Positions 53,044-63,261 of a DNA stretch of 64,000 bases are shown one piece after another; position 1 is the first letter of the stretch; each line of letters starts with the position of its first letter. The position numbers and the translations under genes are program-made. The notes below the pieces were generated by a model that saw only the letters and a program-made list of their open reading frames with translations, was not told the origin of the DNA and did no database searches. The stretch covers positions 1-64,000 of the forward strand of contig JAAVTG010000699.1 of assembly GCA_011947345.1 (NCBI GenBank), read 5' to 3'. The stretch is from Phytophthora quininea. Lineage: Eukaryota > Oomycota > Peronosporomycetes > Peronosporales > Peronosporaceae.

Positions 53044-55309
53044 CTAGAATGGCTGCACTCGTTCTCGAATCACTTTTTGATCGTTGACAACATCTACAGA
53101 AAACTGCAGACGCTCGTGCACGCCGTTGGTCACCTCGATTTCGTAAGACCCGGGGTAGCTCACCAGGTTGCCTTCTTCGTCGACCAGAGCCAATGTGCTG
53201 CGCTGGACTGAGAAAGTCACCTGCATAGACTCGGAGGCTTTCAGACTCACTCGGCGGTAGTCGAAGAGCTGCTTGTTCAGCAACGTCGCTGGTCCTTTGA
53301 CATTGGTGCTCACAGGCTTGAAGTACGCGAACACCACTTCGTCGCCCGCAAGTTTGCCTTTGTTCGATACCGTCACCGAGATAGTCGCCTCGTTCGCGTC
53401 CACCGTTATCTTGCTCTGCGTCTCCCCTGCAAGAGTGAAATTCGTGTAGCTGAGACCCCACCCGAACGGGAACACGGGCTCTCCCTTGAAGTACCGATAC
53501 GAACGACCAGGATGCACGGTCATGTCCATACTCGACATATCGACGCTGTGGATGTAGTCGGAGCGGTACATCGTGACCGGGAGCTTGCCGCCGGGGTTGT
53601 ATTCTCCGAAGAGGACGTCGGCCATCGCCTGTGCGCCGAAGAATCCAGGGTAAAAGGCTTCCACGAGCGCATCGGTCTTGAGAACGATGTCCTCGGCGGC
53701 TATAATGCCACCGTTGATCAGCACCACGATGGTGGGCTTGCCCACGGCCCGAACACGCTCCAGTAGCTGCATCTGAATGCTCGGCAGGTTGATGTCGTTG
53801 CGGTCATCGACTTCTTCCTCAACAGTGTTGTCGATTCCAAGAATGAGGATTACAGCGTCGGCCTTACTACTAGCGGCGACCGCTTCGTCGAAACCAGCGG
53901 TGGAGGCTCCTTGATATCACATCCTTTAGCGTATAGCGTGCCGGAATCGCCATTAAACTTTGTGATAGCCTCCAGTGGAGTCTCGACACACCCAGTTTCG
54001 GTATAATTACCATGACATATCTGGCCGAGGTAGTTGCCCAACAGCCCGCGTTGAGATTTTGCATGTGGGCCCACCACCGCTAACTTGATTCCTTTAGTCA
54101 GCGGCAGTACCGATCCGTTGTTTTGCAGCAGCACCATCGACTTGCGAGTGGCGTCTAAACTCAACTGCTTCGCCGAGGCCGTGCCGACTTCGCTTGGAGG
54201 CACATTCCAATACGGTTGGTCGGTAATAGGGTCGAACAGGCCCAGCTCAAAGCGGAGCTTGAGGGTGTTCCGCAGTGCGGTGTCGAGTGCACTCTCATTG
54301 AGCTGGTTGGTTTCACTAACGATAGAAGACACTTCCCGTAAGACGCCCCGCTATTGATATCAGTCCCCGCGAGAATGGCCAACCGAGCTGCCTCGCATTC
54401 CGTTGCCGTGTATTTGTGCCGCGCATAGTTCCCCCAAATGGCGCCTGAGTCGCTCGTGATGTAGCCGTCAAAGCCGAGCGAGTCTCGCAGAAGCTCCACC
54501 TCAAGTTTGTTGTTGGAGCACATCGGAACGCCGTTGACGCTGTTGTAGGAGCACATGACGCCTTTGGCCTTGCCGTCGACGATCGAGGCTCGGAATGCTG
54601 GGAAGTACGTGTCTGCGAAGTCGTACGGCGACACCTTGGCGTCGAACTGCATGCGGTCGACTCCCTGGTATCGATCGAACGAATACGCGACGTAGTGCTT
54701 GAGCGTCACCACAGCCTGGAGATACCGCTTGTCCTTTCCTTCTTGCAGTCCCTTGGTGTACGCGATCCCGTACTTGCTGTTCACGAGCGGGTCTTCGGAC
54801 GGCGTCTCCATGTTTCGTCCCCAGCGAGGGTCTCGGTTGATGTTGATATTCGGCGACCAACAGTCGAGACCGAGGTGCGGTCCCGTGGCGTAGTTCTCGC
54901 GAGCGCCTTCCAGCCACAAGGCACGCAGCTCCCACCCGACCACTTGGGCCATGTCGGTCACCACTTGAGGGTCGAAGATGGCGCCGAGGTTGACTGGGTT
55001 CGGGAAGGACGTGGGGCAGTTGGTGCCGCAAGTGGACTGCACACCGTGGACGCAGTTGGCGCCCCAATTGTATTCGGGCAGACCGATGCTGCTGATATTT
55101 CCACGGGGACTGGCACGAGCCGTGAGTAGAGTTGGCTTCATCTCCAGCGGAATTCGAGACAGCAAGTCGTCGACACGATCGGCAGTCGACAGCTTCGTGT
55201 TGCAGAACGGAAGTTTTCCATGGTCACCGACGCAGGCTCGAGGTATTTCAGAGCTGGCTGGAGCAGCGACCAAACTTGCCCAGACGAAGCACAGCGACAC
55301 CACACGCAT
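53044..55309 (-). pseudogene. Glycoside hydrolase family 3 beta-xylosidase/glucosidase (right copy), two frameshifts
   Basis: Second GH3 copy, inverted relative to 42984-45218. The signal peptide is the same; the catalytic barrel is uninterrupted from 55309 to about 54320, including SPNININRDPRWGRNMETPSE, RYQGVDRMQFDAKVSPYDF and the SDSGAIWG nucleophile site. The frame breaks at about 54315 (GTGAAACC versus GTGGAAACC in the left copy) and about 53905 (AAGGAGCC where AAGGGAGCC is expected), then continues to the fibronectin-III-like end. An extra A near the stop lengthens the C-terminus to KVIRERVQPF. A block at about 53800-54040 is much more diverged from the left copy than the rest. Expected role: secreted plant-wall oligosaccharide hydrolysis. 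Confidence 0.88.
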
Positions 55310-55339
55310 TGCCGACGAGAAGAATCAACTTGAGGACCA

Positions 55340-56090
55340 CCTGGTTAGTTTGAGAATGCCTTCAATCTCGGTAGGAGTCGGGACCAGGAACGGCAGAGGT
55401 ATTGCGGTCAACGTCTGCTGTCTTTCTAGCCACTACCGCCTCCATGCGGAGAAATGCCAATCATTTCCGCTGCTCCTTGTGATCCTGGTCTGTTGTTTTC
55501 GGATACTTTTGAAGCGGACCCGTCTCACCGCACAGATAAACTGACCTTACCATGTTACTGCCCGTCCAAGTCTAATAGACTGTCTAACACAGGAAAGTCT
55601 GGAAGCACTGGTCTCAATAGTCGTAGCGTGTACTAGTAGATATTTGCTGTGTTGGCTCGCGAGTAGTAAAATTCCCACTACCAGCTACTAGAACGAGGCA
55701 CACTTGACTACTATGCAACTCTTCAGTCCCGCTGTCCGAAAGAATGGCTCATGACGTTATCAAGGTGACGACCGCCTCGACAAATACATGTTCTTGAATC
55801 CATTGCACGACTTCGCTTGGTGCATGTCGAAGAGTCTCGCGAATAATACTCACGGAGGTTGACTGAATTGCGGCATACTGAATGTCCACCGTAAAACACT
55901 TTTCTAGGCTGGAAGCTTCCTGTGCAGTGCATCACAAACAATCTCTACGCGTTGTTTGTCAGGTTGCTTGAACTTGAGCTCATCACTACTGTTAGCATAT
56001 TGCTGAACCACACTTAAATGCAGAGCGGCAATGTGATCTGCGCAAGCTCGTGTTTGTGCAAGTAGCGAACGCTACAGTCACTGTAGCCTA
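55340..56090. other. Gene-free stretch between GH3 and ankyrin genes
   Basis: Only short frames; nothing recognised. A few ankyrin-like words may exist on the minus strand near 55800, but I cannot support them. Confidence 0.4.
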
Positions 56091-56601
56091 CAGTGGCCTC
56101 CGTCGACAGCTATTACCATAGCAGCACTTGCGCAATTTTCTTGACGATTTTCGTTCAGCCACCGAATCATCCCCAAGTTGCTGTTCTCTGCTGCTCAATA
56201 CATTGCCGACGTCGTGCACCCTTCCTGCCTGTTTTGGTGGAGCCATTTCACAACGTGAATATGCCCATTCGAGGCAGCTTTGTTCGTGGCCTCGATCGAA
56301 CACCCTCAGTACGAATGTTTTGCAGCCACAATACAATTTCGAGATGACCTACTGCAGCAGCATAATCCATGACATTCGGAGTGAACTGGTCGCTGGAATG
56401 CCTGTGTAGCCACTGTCTCCGCCAACCACTTGACGCACGTTGATCCAACAGATTGATGAGGCAGCGGTCAATGAGATAAGCCACATGAGGCAGCAAGTGG
56501 CCAGCAAACCATTCTCTACAGACAAACCGAGTAATACTGCGAACCGGAGACGGCCTGCACTTTACTTTGTCAATTGGGCTGTTACCTACTCGCACAGTCA
56601 T
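56088..56601 (-). pseudogene. Short ankyrin-repeat gene, frameshifted
   Basis: The minus-strand frame starts MTVRVGNSPIDKVKCRPS at 56601, with an N-terminal region (CREWFAGHLLPHVAYLIDRC) similar to the N-terminus of the large ankyrin gene upstream (CRECLWGLPHVASSIDEFL), then one repeat ([25 protein letters not shown]). One base is missing at GAGGGTGTTCG (about 56295), after which the repeats continue in another frame ([33 protein letters not shown]) to about 56090. Probably a paralogue of the neighbouring gene with few repeats. Confidence 0.55.
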
Positions 56602-56634
56602 CGCTTTGCGCTTTGATACTTTGCAACTAGCAGG

Positions 56635-58678
56635 TCAACCTTGAGTGACAGACTGGGAATTCCATTTCCAACACACCAGCGAATCATTCTGACTAACGAA
56701 GCGAAACCCTTTCCGCTGCAGCCAGTCGTTAAGATACCAATTGGAGCGGTCAGCAAGAAACTCGCAGCCTTCAAGCAGTGGGAGGTGGTGGTCGATCAAC
56801 CATTGCATGATTTCAAGCCGAGACGCCAATAAAACACACCCAGATGGGAAGCTAAACTCAAGAGGTCGTTCCTCATGAAGAAACCTGATAACTTCGAAGT
56901 TCCCTCTTGACACAGCATCTTTAATCGCAGCGGAGCTACATCCTTCTGTTCGGTTTCGATGGAGCCAACGTACAACGTCAAGATGTCCAGCACTACACGC
57001 ACTATCCATAGCTCGTGTTGTGCATCCTTCCGAGCGATTTCTATGCAAGAACTCCACAACATTGAGGCAGCCTCTTCCAGCAGCCGAGTCCATGGCTTCA
57101 GTACTGCAACCCTCAGTTCGGTTCAAATGCAAGTACTTCACAATTTCCAAGTGACCTCGAGAGGCCGCCATGTCCAACGTAGCCACGGTACATCCCTCGT
57201 GTCGCTTTTCATGGAGATATTTCACCACTTTCAAATTGCCGCCAACAGCAGCTCGGTGCATTGCAGCGTTTGTGCACCCTCTTCTCTGTTTTCATGAAGA
57301 AATTGCACTACTTCCAAGTGTCCATTTGCTGCTGCTCGATCCATTGCTGCGACTGAGCAGCCTTCACGTCGGTTGTTGTGGAGCCACCGTACCATTTCAA
57401 GGTTCCCTCGAGCTGCTGAGTTATCCATAGCAGCTGTCGTGCACCCTTCGCATCGATTCTCGTGTAACCACACGACGACATCCAAATGGCCATTCTCAGC
57501 TGCACCATCCATAGCATAAGGCGTACAGCCTTCGCTTCGGTTTAAATGCAACCACTGTACTACTTCTAAAAACCCAAACACTGCAGCCTTATCCATAGCA
57601 TGGGTAGTACAGCCTTCCGAGCGATGTTCGTGCAGCCACTTTACGATAGTTAAATGACCATTCTGAGCCGCTCTATCCATCGCAGCTACCGTGCAACCTT
57701 CGCTACGATTATCCTGCAGCCATTCCACGACTTCCGAAAACCCTTTTCTAGCAGCGCCATCCATCGCAGCTGTCGTACAGCCCTCACAATGATTCTCTTG
57801 AAGATATTTCAACATTTTTAAGTCCCCATTTTGGGCAGCTTTCTCGAACGCAGTACTCATCTGTTTCTCACCTAAATCGTCATGCAACCACTTGATAATC
57901 TCCAACCGACCGTGATCCGCTGCAACCGCGACCGTCCTATCTCCAGGACCTGCAATATCTTCACTCAATGCCCACTTCAAAAACCACAAACACCCATCAG
58001 CCACAGCTCGGTCGAAATTTACACTACGGTCTTCCAGTTCGCAGTTTAGGAAAAGCCACTGCACCAATTCCCAATGATGTTTGTCTTGAGCCGTCCGCTT
58101 GGCGCCGTCCGCTCCCATGCCGTAAATTTGGTACAACCATAATACTAACTCTCGGTCCCCTGAGCTGCAGCAATTAACATCAATTTCGCCGTACATTCTC
58201 GATGCGGGACTGCACGTATCTTTAGCCAATGGAGTACTTCAACATGTTGCTTCCAGATGGCGCCGCTCATCTCCATGCCGCCGAAATACCCCACGTTTGG
58301 ATACGTTTCATAAATCCAAATAAGAATATCTAAGTGTCCATTTGCTGCCGCCGCAGTCACCACTTTCGTGAGGAATTTCCCCGGTAAATAATTCTTGATC
58401 AGCCATTGAATCGTTTCCAAATCTCCAGTCGAAGCGGCTAACGCTGCAGCGTCATTTAAATGAGCCCAGCGGTAATTTACGTCCAGCTTGTTTTTCACCT
58501 CTCGAAAATTTATAAATTGAAGTAATCGTAGACTTGTAGTCGCCTTGTACGCGCTGGAGATGGTCCATTTGACGGAGATGACGTCCAGGAACTCGTCGAT
58601 GCTGCTCGCCACGTGCGGAAGGCCCCACAGACACTCGCGACACACCACAGACACCGCCGTCAGCAGTGGAGCAGTCAT
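56635..58678 (-). pseudogene. Large ankyrin-repeat protein, two single-base frameshifts
   Basis: A protein of about 680 residues on the minus strand, starting MTAPLLTAVSVVCRECLWGL at the ATG at 58678. The N-terminal part has GDLETIQWLIKNY and NGHLDILIWIYETYP. After a one-base break near 58160 it continues SGDRELVLWLYQIYG and then about a dozen very regular 33-residue units with cores such as [34 protein letters not shown] and NLEMVRWLHNNRREGC. A second break at GAGGGTGCAC (about 57260, one T missing) leads to more units down to the end EFLHRNRSEGC...FLADRSNWYLNDWLQRKG. Ankyrin solenoids bind proteins; the partner is unknown. No signal peptide. Both breaks look like homopolymer losses, so the gene may be intact in reality. 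Confidence 0.8.
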
Positions 58679-58711
58679 TAGTAAAAGTCTGCAAAAATAG
58701 GAGTATAGAAA

Positions 58712-58724
58712 AGTGGTGTGGACC
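58712..58724. promoter_or_regulatory. GGTGTGGACCAC motif upstream of ankyrin gene
   Basis: The same palindromic word as in the 605-675 array, located about 35-45 bp before the ATG at 58678 on the minus strand. It may be a regulatory site. Confidence 0.3.
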
Positions 58725-58964
58725 ACTTCATAAACATTTTCCAAAGGGTTCCAGCGCATTCGCCGTTTCGACGCCACGAACAGCAGCGCTTCATCGAGCG
58801 AGCGGCTACTTATCCTGGAGGGGATACCGTGCACATGTGAGGCTTGCTATCAAACGTAAAGATAAAGATCTGCTGCTAAATGCTTTCTGTCCACCCATTT
58901 TTAGAACATCTCGCTGGTCGACACGCCACAACTTTTCCAGACGACTAGCAAGTTGCTTTTATTG

Positions 58965-60877
58965 ATGACACACCGCCGAGGTGACGAACATTTGCCTTAT
59001 TTGGCCGTCTACACGCCACGAGGATCCACTGCAAGAGACGCAGACTATGCCGTGGAAGCTCCGAGACTGACGCTCGAGTGGAAGGCTCTGCAATTGCAAG
59101 TGGAGGTGCAGAATGCGCAGACCAAAGAGACGGAGAAGAAGGTCATTCTAGAGAGTATGAATGGTGTGGCCAGGCCCGGAGAGCTGCTAGTGGTCATGGG
59201 ACCGTCAGGTGCGGGCAAGAGCTCGCTATTGGACTGCATTTCAGGCAGGAACACGGCCATCCAAGGCCGAGTGACGGTCAATGGAGAGCCGTGGAGTAAA
59301 CACTTGAAGCGCTTCGCAGCGTACGTGATGCAGGAGGACCTATTCCATGCCACTCTGACAGTGAGGGAGCACTTGACGCTACAGGCCAGACTGAGGATGA
59401 GTGGGTCCTTCACGAAGGACAAATTCATGGGGCGAGTGGACATGCTGCTGGAGGAGTTTGGGCTCGCCAAAAGCAAAGACACGCTCATTGGAGGCTGGAT
59501 GCATCGCGGAATCTCTGGGGGCGAGCGCAAGCGACTCGCACTGGCGACGGAGCTGCTGACGAACCCGTCCGTCTTGTTTGCGGACGAACCGACGAGCGGC
59601 CTGGATAGTTTTATGGCCAAGTCGGTGGTGCAGCAGCTCCAGAGACTTGCAGTGCGAGAGGGACGTACAGTGGTGGCGACAATTCACCAGCCTTCGTCCG
59701 AAGTGTTTGCGCTGTTTGATCGACTGGAATTACTTGCAGATGGCGCGACCATTTACCAGGGAAGGCAGCGGATGCGATGCAGTACTTTGCCAGTTGTGGC
59801 CTTGAGTGCCCGACATTTATGAACCCTGCGGATTATTTCATGGAGAAGATTGTTGTAGTTGATGCCGACACGGACGAGAGTGGAGTCGAGAGAGTTCGGA
59901 CCCTAAAAGAGGCTTGGAAAGCGCAAGCTACTCGATCGATTGACGTTGTAAACCCACAGGATGTCAACAGCAGTGGGAACTCGGCACGGGCATCTCAGAC
60001 TGGAACGTTGCAATACGAAGATCCTCGATCGCCAGTGTGGGGTCAAATCCGCGTGCTGGCTTTGCGAAATGCCTTACGACTGCTACGTGACAAAACGGCG
60101 CTGCGTTTACAGGGCGTACAGACGTTGGTGACGACTCTGTTGGTGGGGATTATCTTCTTCCAGCTTTCATTGGACCAGCAGGGCGTGTCGAACTTCTCAG
60201 GCGCATTCTTCTACATCGTGACGGAGCAAGTGTATGGAGCCTCAATGCCGGCCATCATGTCGGTGCCTATGGAGCTCCCCATCGTCTACCGAGAATACGA
60301 TATCGGACTGTATTCCGTGGCAGCCTGGTACACTGCTAAGAACCTCTGTGAGCTGCCACAACAAATCATTCTGCCGGTCATCAGCCTCTTACCGCTGTAC
60401 TTTATGGTTGGAATTGGCCACAACTTCAGCATGTACATCCAGATGCAACTTGTGATGATTTTGCTGCACAGTTCGTGTGTGGCCTTTGGCTACTGCATTT
60501 CGTGCTTGTGTCGACGGATCGACATCGCGCCGCTGGCTGGCAATATCATCCTCATGCCGTTCTTGCTGCTCGGTGGCTTGTTCATTTCTCCTAGTGATGT
60601 GCCTGCAGTGTTTCGTTGGATTCAGTACATTACGCCGTTCCGATACGGCTACTACGGCCTCATGCGGGTCTTCTGGAGACGAGTGGAGTCCATTTCGTGC
60701 GATGACGTGGCGTCTGGGGACTCGTGCTCAGCCACCACCGGTCTCGAAGTGTTGGCGAACAAAGGGATTTCTAATAGGTCTGTAGCTTCCGACTTGTGGA
60801 TGCTACTTGTACTAAGCATCGGCTTTCGACTGATTGGGTACCTCGCACTAGCGATCAATGTCGGGAAGAGGAGGTAG
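58965..60877 (+). CDS. ABCG-family half-transporter, one single-base frameshift
   Basis: An ATP-driven membrane exporter of the WHITE/ABCG half type, which dimerises in the plasma membrane and moves lipids, sterols or toxic compounds. ATG at 58965. The N-terminal nucleotide-binding domain has Walker A GPSGAGKSS (residues 79-87), Q-loop VMQED, signature ISGGERKRL (182-190), Walker B VLFADEPTSGLD (203-214) and H-loop TIHQPSS (239-245). The frame breaks near 59768 (GGGAAGGCAGCGG, one A short) and resumes as MQYFASCGLECPTFMNPADYF. The membrane domain has about six hydrophobic segments, with typical SVAAWYTAKNLCELP and PFRYGYYGLMRVFW, to the end at 60877. The total is about 637 residues, normal for the family. 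The single break is probably a sequencing error, so I call it CDS. Confidence 0.85.
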
Positions 60878-61150
60878 ACAAGTGGTTTCAGTGCTGACGA
60901 TATGCCTAACGGTTAAGACCATGTAACGCACAGCATCGCAGACGCTGGTCTGGCCGGGGTAGTTACCTTGTCAATGGGCAACTACCCACCACATTACCTC
61001 TCGTTCATTCTCACTTTTGACTTTACACTTCAAGCTCTAGTCAAGTCAAGCGATGGTGTGCTCCACGAACGCTGCGGTCACTGTCTCGCTGGTGTCGTCG
61101 GTGTTGCTCGTCGACCCGGTTGCAAGCTACGGCCGATACCGAGGCATGAT
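60878..61150. other. Intergenic region downstream of ABCG gene
   Basis: A short frame at 61053 starts with a signal-peptide-like stretch (MVCSTNAAVTVSLVSSVLLV) but runs on in the wrong frame over the next fragment. I do not accept it as a gene. Nothing else is seen. Confidence 0.35.
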
Positions 61151-61738
61151 GCCGAACCAAATGCTGACCCGTGCCAACCAGTGCCGAAGTCTTCGACCTT
61201 CCGAGTGCACTGAAACAGTTCGAAATGTTGAGGCACCGTTGGAGTGGATTTACTCCCGCGATTGGGCCGAATATACGCTGGGAATTCTTTCGATGGTGTT
61301 GCTGCGGGACATCTCCGTATCACCCAGAAATTCTTCCACGACAAAACCCGCGAGGATTACTACAAACTCATTGAAGGGTTGCAAGACAGCGAGCGCAGAG
61401 TTTTACTAAGGTGGCTGCTGGATAATGGCCCACCACTCGACATCGAGACAGCTCGGCGTCATGTAAAATGGGGTGGCTATATTGAAATAATGGCGTGGCA
61501 GGCTGAGGGCGATCGCGTCGCGATCGTGTGTGACGCACTGCGCACCCAATGGGGCAACTGGCAAGAAATCCCTCAGTGGGCCTTCAGTCGCCCTCGGTTT
61601 GCCCTGGAATCCCACCGGCTCGAAATTTGCGACGCGCTGCAACAGGTACCAGACGCGGTAGTGCAACGGGTTTCTGAAAATGTGCATGACTGCGGGTGGT
61701 TGCTTTCAGCTTTTGCGCCATCCATGGACACAACTTGA
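61150..61738 (+). pseudogene. Ankyrin-associated C-terminal module, copy 1 of tandem set
   Basis: The start is in another frame (SAEVFDLPSALKQFEMLRHR), then a frame from 61244 gives FFHDKTREDYYKLIEG, LLRWLLDNGPPLDIETARRH, IEIMAWQAEGDRVAIV, WGNWQEIPQWAFSRPR and EICDALQQVPDAVVQRVSEN, ending at 61738. This matches the C-terminal module of the array ankyrin genes (RWLLEIGPPLEVQDAR and so on). No ankyrin repeats precede it. It is the cleanest module copy and could still be translated if an upstream ATG were used. Confidence 0.55.
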
Positions 61739-62089
61739 GTATATTTTATGCCAAACATGAAGCTTAACGATGATGTTTGACGGCAACCTTCCTCATCGAC
61801 AGATATCAACTTTGCACTGCAATGTATTTATCGTGGTGTGTGAGCGGGGAAATCTTGAGATGTGGTTCAAGATGACTGCATTACCATTAACAAGCAAGCA
61901 CTTCACGAGGACTACAGATCTCCCTTGATGGACGATGCAGCCAAGAAAATGGCTGTCTTGTAATGGTCTAGTTTCTGCTGGCGAATCGCCCTGAAAGTTT
62001 TGCTGTCGTGGTGCCGTTGGCCGTGATGCCTTCAAAATACTAAAAAAATTACTTCTGCAAGACCGCAGATTACATGGTTAATTATTGGC
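61739..62089. other. Gene-free stretch
   Basis: No supported feature on either strand. Confidence 0.4.
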
Positions 62090-62470
62090 CGACCGAATGC
62101 TAACCTTAACCAGTCAGCGCCGAAGTATTCAACCTTCCGACTACACTGAAATGTTAAGGCAGCATTGAAATAGGCTTACATTTCGATTGATCGAGTATGC
62201 GTTGGGAATACTTTCTGTTACCTTGCAGAGAGGGTATCCCAGTATCGTGCACAATTCTTGAAAGACAAACTCGCAACAAACGCGTTCAAGGGTTGCAAAA
62301 CTGCGGAAGAAGAGCTCTGCCAGAGATTGCGCTGCAGGAAGCAGCCTCACCGGGCTCGACGATTCGATTCAAAATGGTCACGTGGAAGTGGCTCGGTTCT
62401 GTGATACGACATTTGTCCTCCACCTCGTCCCTCAGAAGTAGTGAAGGAACTTGTGAGGCATGTTGACAGG
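62090..62470 (+). pseudogene. Ankyrin-associated module, copy 2, strongly decayed
   Basis: The DNA from CCGAATGCTAACC resembles 61160 onwards (both contain CGAAGT, then TTC(A/G)ACCTTCCGA). Similarity continues through the TGCGTTGGGAATACTTTC region, with many stops. It is therefore a tandem duplicate of the 61150 copy. Confidence 0.45.
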
Positions 62471-62639
62471 ACGATTTATGACTCTGAACGTGCAAATCTG
62501 ATCGGGATGTGGTTCACGAAAGTGTTCATCCGTGCCGATCGACTCGACCGTCCGACGACTATAAGCGAGCAATTCTAAGAATTGAATTCTCAAGATCTAA
62601 GAAACCTTGGAATGGTTTCACTCTCGTCTATACGACATC

Positions 62640-63050
62640 TGCGCATCGCGGATACATGAGCTTGCATTGGAGCAAGGCTACGTGGATATCGTTCGGTGGT
62701 CCTTCCACGACAAAAGCCCGCAGTGTACTACAAACGTTTGGACAGCTTCCTCCGATTAAGAGAACGCTGTTGAGGTGGCTGCTTGATCATGGACTAGAAC
62801 TTGACATTGATACAGCGAGAAAGCTGGTCTAAGAGCCGTATCGATGTCGTGGCTGCCCAAACGCCACTGCATAACGCTTTCGTGTGATGCATTCGACATG
62901 AACATGAAAACCTGGGACGCAATGTTTTCATGGCCGTTTAATGGACAACGATTCCAGCATGCCACTTCGCGAGCTGTTCTTCGAGAGACGGTTCGGCGAG
63001 GGCCCGACTATATGGAAAACGGGCTCAACAAAATATTTTGTTGGCGTTAA
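62640..63050 (+). pseudogene. Ankyrin-associated module, copy 3
   Basis: HELALEQGYVDIVRW near 62650 is an ankyrin helix. TTCCACGACAAAAGCCCGC parallels copy 1. TLLRWLLDHGLELDIDTARK (62762-62829) is followed after a stop by NMKTWDAMFSWPFNGQRFQH and VRRGPDYMENGLNKIF to 63050, matching the end of the module. The frame is broken at least twice. Confidence 0.55.
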
Positions 63051-63261
63051 ATTAATGTAAGCTGGTAATGTGTTAATGCTGGCTGTCAATGCTGCCCCGC
63101 AAAACAAACAAAGATTATCTCCAACACGTGATATTCTCAAGGACAAGAGCGCTTTCAAGATGGTTGCTGAAGAATAGCCAAGTTCTTGACGATGGCGTTG
63201 GTCAGGGCCTCGTTCTGAAACCACGTCTCTCGCTTTCGCGCAGTCAACCAAGAAATGGCCT

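Noticed and set aside
61053..61409. Secreted protein starting MVCSTNAAVTVSLVSSVLLV
   Set aside because: After the signal-like start the frame runs over DNA that encodes the ankyrin-associated module in another frame. A chance ORF is more likely.
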